Source of the DNA: Bradyrhizobium semiaridum
GTDB taxonomy: Bacteria; Pseudomonadota; Alphaproteobacteria; Rhizobiales; Xanthobacteraceae
DNA length: 64,000 nt
Assembly (NCBI RefSeq): GCF_020329505.1
Contig: NZ_JAGKJJ010000018.1
Location: 1-64,000, forward strand
Reading direction: 5' to 3'
Made by a program: the position numbers and the translations under genes. Position 1 is the stretch's first letter. Each line of letters begins with the position of its first letter. Of the stretch, positions 34,473 through 42,964 are shown one piece after another. The notes under the pieces were generated by a model. The model ran no database searches, was not told where the DNA came from, and was given only the letters and a program-made list of their open reading frames with translations.

Positions 34473-34508
34473 AAAAGCAAATGCGTCCCGCAGGGTGCGG
34501 AACGCATT
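34473..34508 (-). terminator. probable rho-independent terminator of the ompA-like gene
   Basis: Stem of 34480-34492 with 34496-34508 (AATGCGT, one mismatch, CCGCA; GGG loop), followed on the minus strand by GCTTTTGG. It lies about 50 bases after the stop of the minus-strand OmpA-like gene. Confidence 0.7.
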
Positions 34509-34554
34509 GTAACCTCAAAGAAAGCCGGCCCGCCACGCCCATCACGCCGCGCCA

Positions 34555-35205
34555 TTATTTGGACGCGGCGGCCTTGTTTTCCATGTTCACGACCTGCACG
34601 CGGCGGTTCACTTCCGCCAGTGGATGACCGGGGTCCTTCAGCTTGCTCTTGCCGTAGCCGACGGTGACGAGATCAGCGCCGTTGATGCCGTATTTGTCGA
34701 CCAGATAACGCTTGATGGCATCGGCGCGGCGCTCGGAGAGGCCCTGATTGTAGTCCTCGCCGCCGGCGGCATCGGTATGGCCGGCGACCACGAAGGTCGA
34801 GCCCTTCAGATCGGGATTGACCAGCGCGCGGCCGAGCGCCTGCACCGAGGCCAGCGATTTTGCGCTGATATCGGCCGAGTTGTAGTCGAAGTTGATCTCG
34901 AGATCGATCTTGGGCTTGTCCTGGACGATGGTCGCGATCTCCTCGCGTTCGGCCGAGGACAGCGAACGCGTGGCGCGGCCGCGGACGCTCTGCACGAACT
35001 TGGCCTGCTCGGCGCTCAGTCCGGGCGAGGTCTGCGGGCCGGCCGACAGGCCGCGGGTCAACGGCTTCTTCTCCGGCGTCAGCGCCCTCAGGATCTGGTC
35101 TTCGGTAACGTTATCGCCGGCGCGAGCCGCCACCGTTCCGAGTGACAGCGCGGTGCCCACGGTCACGATCGACAGCATCGCTGCCGGTGCGGACGGCTTC
35201 AACAT
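34555..35205 (-). CDS. OmpA-family peptidoglycan-associated protein
   Basis: 216 aa with an N-terminal signal peptide (about 1-29, AARAG). The C-terminal OmpA domain (about 98-205) has INFDYNSADISAKSL, VVAGHTDAAGGEDYNQGLSE, RRADAIKRYLVDKYGI and the closing NRRVQVVN, with Asp and Arg residues that bind peptidoglycan in the family. No lipobox Cys is seen, so it is a soluble periplasmic or weakly attached protein. The middle segment (30-95) is probably disordered. A pseudo-caspase gene precedes it on the same strand, 142 bases away. A terminator follows. Confidence 0.88.
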   Translation of the reverse strand: MLKPSAPAAMLSIVTVGTALSLGTVAARAGDNVTEDQILRALTPEKKPLTRGLSAGPQTSPGLSAEQAKFVQSVRGRATRSLSSAEREEIATIVQDKPKIDLEINFDYNSADISAKSLASVQALGRALVNPDLKGSTFVVAGHTDAAGGEDYNQGLSERRADAIKRYLVDKYGINGADLVTVGYGKSKLKDPGHPLAEVNRRVQVVNMENKAAASK

Positions 35206-35347
35206 GTCGGTCCCTCCTTGCGCTTGCCGCGCGGTGCATCAAACCAATCAGATCGATCGCCGGCGTCGGCCGGGATACACTCCTGGTTTGTCGCCTGATT
35301 TTATCCGTGGTTCGAGGCCGGTCGCGGGCCGGCGCCCGATTTTATCG

Positions 35348-36895
35348 TCACTGCACGCCGTACTCGGCGAATTCCTTCACGATGTTCGGATCCATCGCCT
35401 TGGCATTGGCGATGTCGAGATCGCCCTCCGCGATCGCGCCGTTGCGCTTCTTGGCGAGGCCGCGCCCGTACAGCGAGGAGGTCAGTCGCGGGTTGATCTT
35501 CAAGGCCGCGTCGAAATCGGCGATGGCGTTCTTGTTCTGGCCGCTCTTCAGGTTCATCAGCCCGCGGCTGTCGAGCGCATCGACGAAATTCGGCCGCAGC
35601 CGCAGTGCCTCGTTGCAATCCTTCAGCGCCGCCGGCAGGTCGCCGATCACGGTGCGGACCCAGCAGCGGTTGTTGTAGGCCTCGACGTCCTTCGGGTTCA
35701 ACCGCAGCGAATTGGTGAAATCCTTGACCGCGAGCTCATAGGCACCCTTGCTGGCATAGACCTGGCCGCGGCGGTACAGCGCCGCCGCATCGTCGGGGTT
35801 CTTATCCAGCTTTTCGCTCAGGCCCTTGATGGTCGGATCGTCGGCCAGCGCGGCGGTGGTCGGATTGGGTTGCGACGGCGCAGTCTGGATCACCGTCGGC
35901 GCGGAAGGCGGCGGTGGCGGCAGGGTGATCTCGGCCGGCTTCTGCGACGGCGCGGGTGGGGCCGGAGGCGGCGTCGCGGCTGTCGCAGTCTGGGTCGGAG
36001 GTGCCGGAGGCGGTGTCGGCGCCGTTGCGGTCTGCGCGGGCGACGTCGGTGCGGTCGCGGTCTGAACCGGCGGCGCTGGGGGCGGTGGCGGCGGCGTCGC
36101 GGCGGCTTCCGCAACTGCGGCATTCTCCGGCTGCGGCGTGCCGCCGCCCGGGCTGAAGGAGAAATCCTCGGCCAGCGAGGACGAGATCCACGGCACTTGC
36201 TCCTGGCGCGAGGCGCGGGTGACGCCGACCCGGGTGCGGTTCAGCGTCTCCTCGGCCATCAGGTCGGGGGTGCGGATCTCCTTCAAGAGTTCCCGCACGA
36301 ACAGGCTGTGGTCGCTGCCATTGTCGGAGACCACCGACGACAGCGCGGCCGAATACATCACCAATGTTCCATTGGGCGCGATGACCGGGGCAAGGCCGGC
36401 GGAGAAGCTGCGGAAGCGGCGCTCGAACGGGTTGCGGCGGGAGGCGTCGATCAGCGCGATCTTGACTCCGGCGCCGCGGCTGTTGATCTCGCCGAGCACG
36501 GTCTCGAGGCTGAAGCCGTCGCGGCGCACGTCGGCTTCGGCCCAGATCTGGGCGTCGACCGGGATCATGTAGCTCTGCCGATTCGACTGGATGCCGTAGC
36601 CGGAGAAGAAGATCAGTGCGACCGCGCCGGGCTTGATCTTGCTATAGAGCTTGTCGAAGGCGCGGCGCATGCCGTCGCCGGTCAGGTTCTCGCCGACCTC
36701 GACGGTGAAGCCGCCGCGCTTGAGCTCGTCGGCAACGTCGCGCGCGTCGTTGATCGGCTCCTTCAGCGGCGCATCGGCGTCGGGATATTTGGCGTTGCCG
36801 ATCACCAGCGCAAAGCGATCGCCGGCAGCGACGGACGCCGCGGGCAACGCGATCGAAAAAATCAGCGTGGCAAGCAATGCAAGGCGGATTCTCAT
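35348..36895 (-). CDS. pseudo-caspase with proline-rich linker and TPR repeats
   Basis: 515 aa with a signal peptide (about 1-24, SVAAG). Residues 26-245 form a caspase fold: RFALVIGNAKYPDAD, LKEPINDARDVADELKRGGF, LIFFSGYGIQ and IALIDASRRNPFERR. As in the paralogue at 17248-18087, Tyr100 replaces the catalytic His and Ser152 replaces the Cys. A Pro/Ala/Thr-rich linker (about 255-345) with PTPPPAPPTQTATA-type repeats follows, then about four TPR units (360-505), e.g. AALYRRGQVYASKGAYELAV. A periplasmic scaffold that binds partners through TPRs is a reasonable inference. The ompA-like gene lies downstream on the same strand. Confidence 0.9.
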   Translation of the reverse strand: MRIRLALLATLIFSIALPAASVAAGDRFALVIGNAKYPDADAPLKEPINDARDVADELKRGGFTVEVGENLTGDGMRRAFDKLYSKIKPGAVALIFFSGYGIQSNRQSYMIPVDAQIWAEADVRRDGFSLETVLGEINSRGAGVKIALIDASRRNPFERRFRSFSAGLAPVIAPNGTLVMYSAALSSVVSDNGSDHSLFVRELLKEIRTPDLMAEETLNRTRVGVTRASRQEQVPWISSSLAEDFSFSPGGGTPQPENAAVAEAAATPPPPPPAPPVQTATAPTSPAQTATAPTPPPAPPTQTATAATPPPAPPAPSQKPAEITLPPPPPSAPTVIQTAPSQPNPTTAALADDPTIKGLSEKLDKNPDDAAALYRRGQVYASKGAYELAVKDFTNSLRLNPKDVEAYNNRCWVRTVIGDLPAALKDCNEALRLRPNFVDALDSRGLMNLKSGQNKNAIADFDAALKINPRLTSSLYGRGLAKKRNGAIAEGDLDIANAKAMDPNIVKEFAEYGVQ

Positions 36896-37279
36896 GATCG
36901 CGGCAATCCAGATCGCGGCATTCCAAATGAAATGGCGCCGATCCCAGCCCGCGCCCCGGCGACCTTATCCCACGGAAAATCCATTATCAAACCACCGCAA
37001 AAGCCCGTCAACGGCCTGGAGTATCGTCGCGAATTGCGACAATTGATCGCGATGCGGCGAGATCGCGTTGTCGCCGTCACGCGCGTCCGCCTCACCTGCA
37101 TGGTTCAGGTTCCGGCAGGCCCAAAATGTGACCGCTCTCACGATGGCTGGGCGGCCCTGGCATGCGCCCGGCGCCGTCGTGCGCGTTTGACCTTTGCGCG
37201 CGGCGATGGCTTTGTGTCGGACGGCAGGTCACGCCAAGCAAGCCGCGCCAAACAAGCTTTGCACACAAGAGCGAAACCG
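36896..37279. other. divergent intergenic region, no gene seen
   Basis: 384 bases between the divergent pseudo-caspase and lactonase-like genes. A very long open frame crosses here from 34892, but only its last part (37280 onward) is a real gene. I see no repeat or clear operator. Confidence 0.5.
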
Positions 37280-38086
37280 ATGGGAAACGCCTACGAGATC
37301 TATGCCCTGCGCTATGCGACGATGTCGCCGCGCACCCCCCACATGAATTTCTTGGTGCCCGATCCGCATGACGGCGCCGCGCAGGACCTCGATTATTTCG
37401 TCTGGCTGGTCCGCGGCCGCGGCCGCGACATCCTGGTCGACACCGGCTTCAACGCCGAGGAGGCGGCGGCGCGCGCCCGCAAGCTGACGCTCAATCCGGT
37501 CGATGCGCTGGCCCGCTTCGGGGTCAGCGCCGACGCGATCCGCGACGTCATCGTCACTCACTTGCACTACGACCATGCCGGCAACCTCGACCGCTTCCCG
37601 AACGCCCGCTTCCATCTGCAGGAGCGCGAGATGAGCTACGCCACCGGCCGCTGCATGTGCAACGGCATGCTGCGGCATCCGTTCTCGGTCGAACATGTCA
37701 CGCAGATGGTGCGTCACGTCTATGGCGAGCGCGTCACCTTCCATTCCGGCGACGGCGAGGTCGCGCCGGGAATCACCGTGCATCGCGTCGGCGGCCATTC
37801 CGACGGCCTGCAGGTGGTGCGGGTCGAGACCGCGCGCGGCCCGGTCGTGCTCGCCTCCGACGCCGCGCATTACTACGCGAACCTGCAGAAGCGCAGCCCA
37901 TTCCCGATCGTCTACAATGTCGGCGACATGGCGCAGGGCTGGGAAACGGTCGAGCGGCTCGCCGGCCATCCCGACCGCTTCATCCCCGGCCACGATCCGA
38001 TCGTCAGCGAGATCTATCCGCGCGCCAGCGACAAGGTCGACGCGTTCGCGCTGCATCTGGCGCCGTCGCGCTCGTTCGCGAAGTAG
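37280..38086 (+). CDS. metallo-beta-lactamase-fold enzyme, AHL-lactonase-like
   Basis: 268 aa starting at ATG 37280 (MGNAYEIYALRYATMSPRT). The complete metal motif is present: THLHYDHAGN (HxHxDH), with later ligands in GGHSDGLQVV, LASDAAHYY and FIPGHDP. The layout and length match N-acyl homoserine lactonases of the AttM/AhlD/AiiA group, which open the lactone ring of quorum signals. Related cytoplasmic enzymes act on other lactones, so the substrate is not certain. A 3-hydroxyisobutyrate-dehydrogenase-like gene follows 41 bases later on the same strand and may be co-transcribed, which would fit a small-molecule catabolic role. Confidence 0.85.
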   Translation: MGNAYEIYALRYATMSPRTPHMNFLVPDPHDGAAQDLDYFVWLVRGRGRDILVDTGFNAEEAAARARKLTLNPVDALARFGVSADAIRDVIVTHLHYDHAGNLDRFPNARFHLQEREMSYATGRCMCNGMLRHPFSVEHVTQMVRHVYGERVTFHSGDGEVAPGITVHRVGGHSDGLQVVRVETARGPVVLASDAAHYYANLQKRSPFPIVYNVGDMAQGWETVERLAGHPDRFIPGHDPIVSEIYPRASDKVDAFALHLAPSRSFAK

Positions 38087-38127
38087 CGGCCCGATCCAAG
38101 AAAGAAACGTCAAGAAGAAGCAGCGAT

Positions 38128-39009
38128 ATGACCAATACCAAGACTCTCGGCTTCATCGGCCTCGGCGTGATGGGCGAGCCGATCTGCCGCAATCTCGTCA
38201 AGAAGAGCGGCAAGCGCGTCGTCGCGTTCGACCTTGCGGCCGAGCCGCTGCAGCGGTTGCGCGCCGACGGCGCCGAGGCGGCGGCTTCGGTCGCCGATGT
38301 CATCAGGCAGAGCGATCTGGTGTTCCTGTGCCTGCCCAGCGCCAAGCATGTCCGCGCGGTGTTCGAGGGCGACGGCATCTTGCAGAACATCAGGGGCGGC
38401 CAAGTCGTGGTCGATCTCGGTACCTCCTCGGTCAGCCAGACCCGCGACTTCGCCGCCCAATTGCAGGCCAAGGGCGCGGCCTGGGCCGATGCGCCGATCG
38501 CGCGGACGCGGCAGGCGGCGCAGGACGGCACGCTCAGCGTGATGGTCGGCGCGGCGCCTTCGCTCTATGCCGCGATCGAGCCCTTGATCCGCTGCTTTGC
38601 CACCGACGTCACCAATTGCGGCGACGTCGGCGCCGGGCAGGTGACCAAGATCCTCAACAACATGGTCCTGTTCGAGACCGTGAACGCGTTGGCGGAAGCC
38701 GTCGCGGTAGCGAAGCACAACGGCGTCGATCCGAAGCTGCTGCTGGAAACGCTCTCGAAGGGCTCGGCCGACAGCTTTGCGCTGCGCAATCACGGCCTGA
38801 AGGCGATCGTGCCCGGCGTGTTTCCGGAGCGCGCATTCTCGACCGACTATGCGCTGAAGGATCTGTCTTACGCGCTGGAGCTGGCGGCCGCCGCCGGCAT
38901 CAGGATCCGCGGCGCCGAACTGATCGGCACGATCCTGCAGGAGGCGATCGACAAGGGATCGAAGGACAATTATTTCCCCGTGATCGCGAAGCATATCGAT
39001 AAAGCGTGA
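38128..39009 (+). CDS. NAD(P)-dependent beta-hydroxyacid dehydrogenase (HIBADH family)
   Basis: 293 aa. N-terminal Rossmann fold with GFIGLGVMGEPICRNLVK and the Asp-type acceptor at VVAFD, the family segment VDLGTSSVSQTRDFAAQL and DAPIARTRQAA. The catalytic Lys lies in GDVGAGQVTKILNNM, followed by the helical C-terminal dimer domain (ALKDLSYALELAAAAGI). Family members oxidize 3-hydroxyisobutyrate, tartronate semialdehyde or related acids. The usual catalytic loop GGxxGA reads ARTRQAA here, an atypical variant. The substrate is therefore unclear. It lies downstream of the lactonase-like gene and is followed by a repeat. Confidence 0.85.
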   Translation: MTNTKTLGFIGLGVMGEPICRNLVKKSGKRVVAFDLAAEPLQRLRADGAEAAASVADVIRQSDLVFLCLPSAKHVRAVFEGDGILQNIRGGQVVVDLGTSSVSQTRDFAAQLQAKGAAWADAPIARTRQAAQDGTLSVMVGAAPSLYAAIEPLIRCFATDVTNCGDVGAGQVTKILNNMVLFETVNALAEAVAVAKHNGVDPKLLLETLSKGSADSFALRNHGLKAIVPGVFPERAFSTDYALKDLSYALELAAAAGIRIRGAELIGTILQEAIDKGSKDNYFPVIAKHIDKA

Positions 39010-39061
39010 CTCTCTCCGCCGTCATTGCGATGCATTCGTTGACGCAGGTAACCAACCACAG

Positions 39062-39186
39062 CGTCGTCCCGACGAAGGCCGGGACCCATTACCACCGATG
39101 CTGCTCACTACGCCGTGTCGGAACGACGAATTGCGCTTGCAACGTCGCGCGCGGAGTATGGGTCCCGGCCTTCGTCGGGACGACGA
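39062..39186. repeat. palindromic repeat, family B copy 2
   Basis: CGTCGTCCCGACGAAGGCC and GGGACCCAT at the left, inverse ATGGGTCCCGGCC and TTCGTCGGGACGACG at the right; related to 6054-6152 and 62950-63067. It lies between convergent genes. Confidence 0.88.
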
Positions 39187-39204
39187 TTGGGGTGACAGCG
39201 AGGC

Positions 39205-39777
39205 CTAATACGCGTCCTTCGCGTCCGCCTCTTCGCTGGTCTGCACCAGCTCGAGGCTCTGCTCGACCTTGCCGAGCAGGCGGCCGAGGTCGCGGCGCTC
39301 CTGGGCGGTGAGGCAGGAGAGGATCTCCTGCTCCTTGCGCAGCAGGCGCGGGATCAGCTCTTCATAGAGGGCCTGGCCCTTCTTGGTCAGCTGCAGGCGG
39401 AATTCGCGGCGGTCGACCTCATTCTCGACGCGCTCCACGATCTCGCGCTCCATTAGCGCCGAGACGGCGCGGCTGATGGTGGATTTATGGGTGCGGGTGC
39501 AATGCGCGATGTATTGCGCGCTGCAGGCGTCGTTGCGGAAGCCGAGCGTCGCCAGCACGCGCCATTCCGGAATATCGAGACCATAGCGTGCCTGATATTC
39601 GCTCGACAGCGCCGACGACACCTCGGCCGCCAGCCGGTTCAGGCGGAACGGCACGAAGTGAAAGAGATCGAGGCGCTTCTTCCTCGCCGCGGCATCGTCG
39701 CGCAGCTCCGCGTCCACCGCGCCGCGTGGTCGCAGCGGAGGCTGGCCAGCAGAAGTCCTTGCCAAGAATCTCTCCAA
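39205..39777 (-). CDS. MarR-family transcription regulator
   Basis: 190 aa from a TTG at 39777; no strong ribosome-binding site is seen, so the true start may be further in (GTG at residue 21). The winged HTH core is clear: IPEWRVLATLGFRNDACSAQYIAHCTRTHKSTISRAVSALMER, with the wing VENEVDRREFRLQLTKKG. MarR proteins are usually repressors relieved by aromatic ligands. It is divergent from the aromatic hydroxylase and homogentisate genes, and a palindrome lies in the shared promoter, so it probably controls them, perhaps in response to hydroxyphenylacetate or homogentisate. Confidence 0.9.
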   Translation of the reverse strand: MERFLARTSAGQPPLRPRGAVDAELRDDAAARKKRLDLFHFVPFRLNRLAAEVSSALSSEYQARYGLDIPEWRVLATLGFRNDACSAQYIAHCTRTHKSTISRAVSALMEREIVERVENEVDRREFRLQLTKKGQALYEELIPRLLRKEQEILSCLTAQERRDLGRLLGKVEQSLELVQTSEEADAKDAY

Positions 39778-39783
39778 TTTGAG

Positions 39784-39831
39784 TTGACGGCGAGCCCGAC
39801 TGGGAGTTTAAGATAGTTGCATGTGAGACTA
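39784..39831 (+). promoter_or_regulatory. promoter and MarR-type operator before the hydroxylase operon
   Basis: TTGACG (39784-39789) and TTAAGA (39808-39813), 18 bases apart, form a sigma-70-like promoter. The operator candidate 39814-39831 reads TAGT-N2-CA-N2-TG-N2-ACTA, symmetric at six of nine base pairs, directly after the -10, where a bound repressor would block transcription. Confidence 0.5.
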
Positions 39832-39913
39832 ATTTAGCAAGGTCGCGGTCCGGCCGCAAGCCGGTCACACGGAATAAGAGACCAGCGCTCAAAGGAACAT
39901 CCGGGGTCACGCG

Positions 39914-41539
39914 ATGGCAAACGCCAATACGGCACAGGCCAGAACCCAGTTCGGCTATCGCCGCCATCCGGACCAGGACCGGACCGGCGCCAATATCGCG
40001 GAGCATGCCGTCGTCGTGGTCGGCGCCGGCCCTGTCGGTCTGTCGCTGGCGATCGATCTGGCGCAGCGCGGCCAGCGCGTGGTGCTGCTCGACGATGCCG
40101 ACCGGATCGGCGAGGGCTCGCGCGCGATCTGCTTCTCGAAACGCTCGCTGGAATTCTGGGACCGCCTCGGCGTCGGCGACCGCATGGTCGACAAGGGTGT
40201 GGTGTGGAGCGTCGGCAAGATCTTTCACGGCGCCTCCCAACTCTATCAGTTCAATTTGCTGCCCGAGGAGGGCCACAAGCGCCCGGCCTTCATCAACCTG
40301 CAGCAATTCTATGCCGAGGCTTACCTCGTCGATCGGGTCGAGCAGTTGCCTGACATCGACCTGCGCTGGCGCAACAAGGTGATCGCGCTGGAGAGCCGCA
40401 ACAATGGCGTCGCGCTGACCATCGCGACACCCGACGGCGCTTACCAGGTGCGCGCGGCTTTCGTGATCGCCTGCGACGGCGCACGCTCGTCGCTGCGGCA
40501 GATGGTCGGCGCTGATTTCGCCGGCCAAGTGTTCGAGGACCAGTTCCTGATCGCCGACGTCAAGATGACCGCGGCGTTTCCGACCGAGCGCTGGTTCTGG
40601 TTCGATCCGCCGTTCCACGCCGGGCGCTCGGCGCTGCTGCACAAGCAGCCGGACGACATCTGGCGCATCGATTTGCAGCTCAATCCGGATGCCGACCCGG
40701 CGGTGGAGAAGCGGCCGGAGAATGTCCGGCCGCGGATCGAGCGGATGCTCGGCCATGACAAGTTCGAGTTCGAATGGATTTCGCTCTATAAGTTCCAGTG
40801 CCGGCGGATGGCGAAGTTCATCCACGGCCGCGTGATCTTCGCCGGCGATTCCGCGCACCAGGTCTCGCCGTTCGGCGCGCGCGGCGCCAATTCCGGGCTC
40901 GAGGATGCCGAGAATCTGGCGTGGAAGCTCGACCGCGTGCTGCGCGGGCTCTCGCCGGAAGGCTTGCTGGAGAGCTATCACGTCGAACGCAGCGCGGCGG
41001 CGGACGAGAACATCCGCGAGTCGACGCGCTCGACCGATTTCATGGCCCCGGTGACGCGGCAGGAGGCGCGGCTGCGTCAGGCCGTGCTGTCGCTTGCCAG
41101 GGAGACCGAGTTTGGCAAGCGCATGGTCAATGGCGGGCGGCTGTCGGTGCCGTCAGTCTACGATACGCCGCTCTCGACCGGCGACGGTGATGACTGGCGC
41201 GGCGGCCCGCGGCCGGGTGCCTCGATGCCGGATGCGCCGGTGACGGAGCAGGGCAGTTCCACTTATCTGACCGACGTTTTCATCCGGCAGGGAACGCGCT
41301 TCACGCTGCTGGAGTTTGCCAATGGCGCAGCCACTGATGTGCCCGAAGGCGTCGGCACGATCCGGATCGGCGGCGAGAATGGCTTCGTGGATACGCAGGG
41401 CCTTGCCGGCAAGCGCTACGACGCCGAGCCGGGCACGGCATATCTGCTGCGGCCGGACGGCTATGTCGCGGCGCGCTTCCGCAAGGCGCAGCGGCCGGCG
41501 ATCGATGCGGCGCTGGCGCGCGCATCCGGCGTGTACTGA
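39914..41539 (+). CDS. FAD-dependent aromatic monooxygenase, MhaA/MhpA-like
   Basis: 541 aa class A flavoprotein hydroxylase. Motifs: FAD-binding VVVGAGPVGLSLAIDLAQRG (about 37-56), the DG motif VIACDGARSSLRQM, and the GD motif VIFAGDSAHQVSPFGARGAN (about 310-330). The C-terminal thioredoxin-like part is shortened. It is followed by a very small protein and, in the same direction, hmgA and fahA. Pseudomonas MhaA with small partner MhaB hydroxylates 3-hydroxyphenylacetate to homogentisate, and this layout fits that. The substrate is inferred from context. Expression is probably controlled by the divergent MarR gene. Confidence 0.82.
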   Translation: MANANTAQARTQFGYRRHPDQDRTGANIAEHAVVVVGAGPVGLSLAIDLAQRGQRVVLLDDADRIGEGSRAICFSKRSLEFWDRLGVGDRMVDKGVVWSVGKIFHGASQLYQFNLLPEEGHKRPAFINLQQFYAEAYLVDRVEQLPDIDLRWRNKVIALESRNNGVALTIATPDGAYQVRAAFVIACDGARSSLRQMVGADFAGQVFEDQFLIADVKMTAAFPTERWFWFDPPFHAGRSALLHKQPDDIWRIDLQLNPDADPAVEKRPENVRPRIERMLGHDKFEFEWISLYKFQCRRMAKFIHGRVIFAGDSAHQVSPFGARGANSGLEDAENLAWKLDRVLRGLSPEGLLESYHVERSAAADENIRESTRSTDFMAPVTRQEARLRQAVLSLARETEFGKRMVNGGRLSVPSVYDTPLSTGDGDDWRGGPRPGASMPDAPVTEQGSSTYLTDVFIRQGTRFTLLEFANGAATDVPEGVGTIRIGGENGFVDTQGLAGKRYDAEPGTAYLLRPDGYVAARFRKAQRPAIDAALARASGVY

Positions 41540-41548
41540 GGTTTGGCC

Positions 41549-41788
41549 ATGGTGCTATCGACCAGTTCGAACTTCGCACGGCCCGACGATGCCTTCCGCG
41601 CCGTCGTCGAGGCGCATCGCGGCTTGACGGACGCGCAGAGCGCCGACCTCGATGCCGCACTGGTTCTGGTGCTCGCCAACCACATCGGCGACATCGACGT
41701 GTTGCGCGAGGCGATCGCGCTGGCGAAGCGGCAGATGCTGGACACGAGTCAGCAACAGCAACAGCAGCAGCAGCAGCAGCAGCAATAA
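41549..41788 (+). CDS. small DUF2783/MhaB-like protein with poly-glutamine tail
   Basis: 79 aa from ATG 41549 with GAGG eight bases upstream; it starts 9 bases after the hydroxylase stop. The body (ARPDDAFRAVVEAHRGLTDA, then DAALVLVLANHIGDIDVLREAIALAKR) is helical and resembles the small proteins (DUF2783) found behind aromatic monooxygenases. A coupling role like MhaB is inferred. The last 12 residues are all Gln, encoded by a CAG/CAA run, which is unusual in bacteria and prone to length change by slippage. Confidence 0.8.
   Translation: MVLSTSSNFARPDDAFRAVVEAHRGLTDAQSADLDAALVLVLANHIGDIDVLREAIALAKRQMLDTSQQQQQQQQQQQQ
41750..41785 (+). repeat. CAG/CAA trinucleotide tract coding 12 glutamines
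   Basis: Twelve codons, nine CAG and three CAA, with seven CAG in an unbroken row, directly before the stop codon of the small MhaB-like gene. Gain or loss of units would keep the frame and change only the tail length. Confidence 0.95.
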
Positions 41789-41828
41789 GTCGTCGACGGA
41801 GTCTGGATGAATCAAATCGTGCCGCGAT

Positions 41829-41976
41829 CCCCGCCTCACCTCGCCCCGCTTGCGGGGAGAGGTCGGAGCGCATCGTCAGATGCGTTCCGGGTGAGGGGGA
41901 GTCTCCGCAGGCGCATCTGTCACCGTTCGTGCGGAGACAGACCCTCACCCCACCCTCTCCCGTAAGAACGGGGGAG
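41829..41976. repeat. palindromic repeat, family A copy 3
   Basis: Same blocks as 5905-6050 and 10305-10440 (CTCGCCCCGCTTGCGGGGAG, GGGTGAGGGGGAG, CCCTCACCCC). It lies inside the aromatic gene cluster, between the small protein and the metallo-beta-lactamase-fold gene. Confidence 0.85.
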
Positions 41977-42005
41977 TACGCTCTTGAACGAACAGGATTG
42001 AACTG

Positions 42006-42962
42006 ATGGCCAAAGGTTTCGCTTCGACCACTGACCTCGCGGAGAAAAAAGTCACCTTCTCCGAGATCGGCACCGATCTCTACGCGTTCACCGCGGAAGG
42101 CGATCCCAACACCGCCGTGATCGTCGGCGACGACGGCTGCCTGGTGTTCGACGCGCAGGCGACGCCGGCGATGGCGAACAAGGTGATCGAGCGGGTCAAG
42201 ACCGTCACCGACAAGCCGATCAAATATGTCGTGCTGTCGCATTATCATGCGGTGCGCGTGCTCGGCGCCTCCGCCTATCACGCGCAGGGCATCGTCGCCT
42301 CGCAGGAGACGCACCGGCTGATCCAGGAGCGTGGCCAGCAGGACTGGGATTCCGAGTACGGCCGCTTCCCGCGTCTGTTCCAGGATGCCGCCAGCATTCC
42401 CGGCCTGACCTGGCCGACGCTGACCTTCGAGGGCGAGATGTCGATCTATCTCGGCAAGCGCGAGGTGCGGCTGATGCAGCTCGGCGCCGGCCACACCTCC
42501 GGCGACATCGTCGCCTGGGTGCCGGATGCCGAGGTGATGTTCTCGGGTGACCTCATCGAATACCACTCGGCCTGCTATTGCGGCGACGCGCATTTGCGCG
42601 AATGGCCGATGACGCTGAACGAGATCCGCGCCTTCAATCCGAAGGCGATCGCGCCGGGTCGCGGCGACGCGCTGAAGGGCCTCGCCACGGGACGCGATGC
42701 GATCGCGATGACCCGTGACTTCGTCACCACGCTCTATGGCGCCGCCGAATCGTCCGTCGCCAAGGGCCGCACGCTGAAGGAATCGATGGCGGCGACGCGC
42801 GAGGTGATGGACCCGAAGTTCTCGAGCTTCGCGATCTATGAGCACTGCCTGCCGTTCAACGTCTCGCGCGCCTATGACGAGGCGTCCGGGATCGACGACC
42901 CCGTGATCTGGACCGACAAGCGCGACCAGGAGATGTGGGCCGCCCTGCAAGGAGGAGGATAG
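42006..42962 (+). CDS. metallo-beta-lactamase-fold protein with incomplete metal motif
   Basis: 318 aa, starting at ATG 42006. The fold is recognizable: VVLSHYHAVRVLGASAY, GAGHTSGDIVAWVPD, and VMFSGDLIEYHS. In active enzymes the first motif is HxHxDH; here it reads HYHAVR, so the Asp and third His are replaced by Val and Arg, and at most one metal site remains. The 3' end lies two bases before hmgA, so it is in the homogentisate operon. It may be a hydrolase for a ring-cleavage side product, a mono-metal enzyme, or a non-catalytic partner. I do not know its reaction. Confidence 0.8.
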   Translation: MAKGFASTTDLAEKKVTFSEIGTDLYAFTAEGDPNTAVIVGDDGCLVFDAQATPAMANKVIERVKTVTDKPIKYVVLSHYHAVRVLGASAYHAQGIVASQETHRLIQERGQQDWDSEYGRFPRLFQDAASIPGLTWPTLTFEGEMSIYLGKREVRLMQLGAGHTSGDIVAWVPDAEVMFSGDLIEYHSACYCGDAHLREWPMTLNEIRAFNPKAIAPGRGDALKGLATGRDAIAMTRDFVTTLYGAAESSVAKGRTLKESMAATREVMDPKFSSFAIYEHCLPFNVSRAYDEASGIDDPVIWTDKRDQEMWAALQGGG

Positions 42963-42964
42963 TC

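Noticed and set aside
34892..38086. 3.2-kb open frame on the plus strand
   Set aside because: Most of it lies opposite the OmpA-like and pseudo-caspase genes and is a high-GC antisense frame. Only the part from ATG 37280 is a real gene.
41750..41785. CAG tract as a possible sequencing artefact or CRISPR-like repeat
   Set aside because: It is in frame, includes CAA interruptions and ends in a proper stop. No spacers exist, so not CRISPR.
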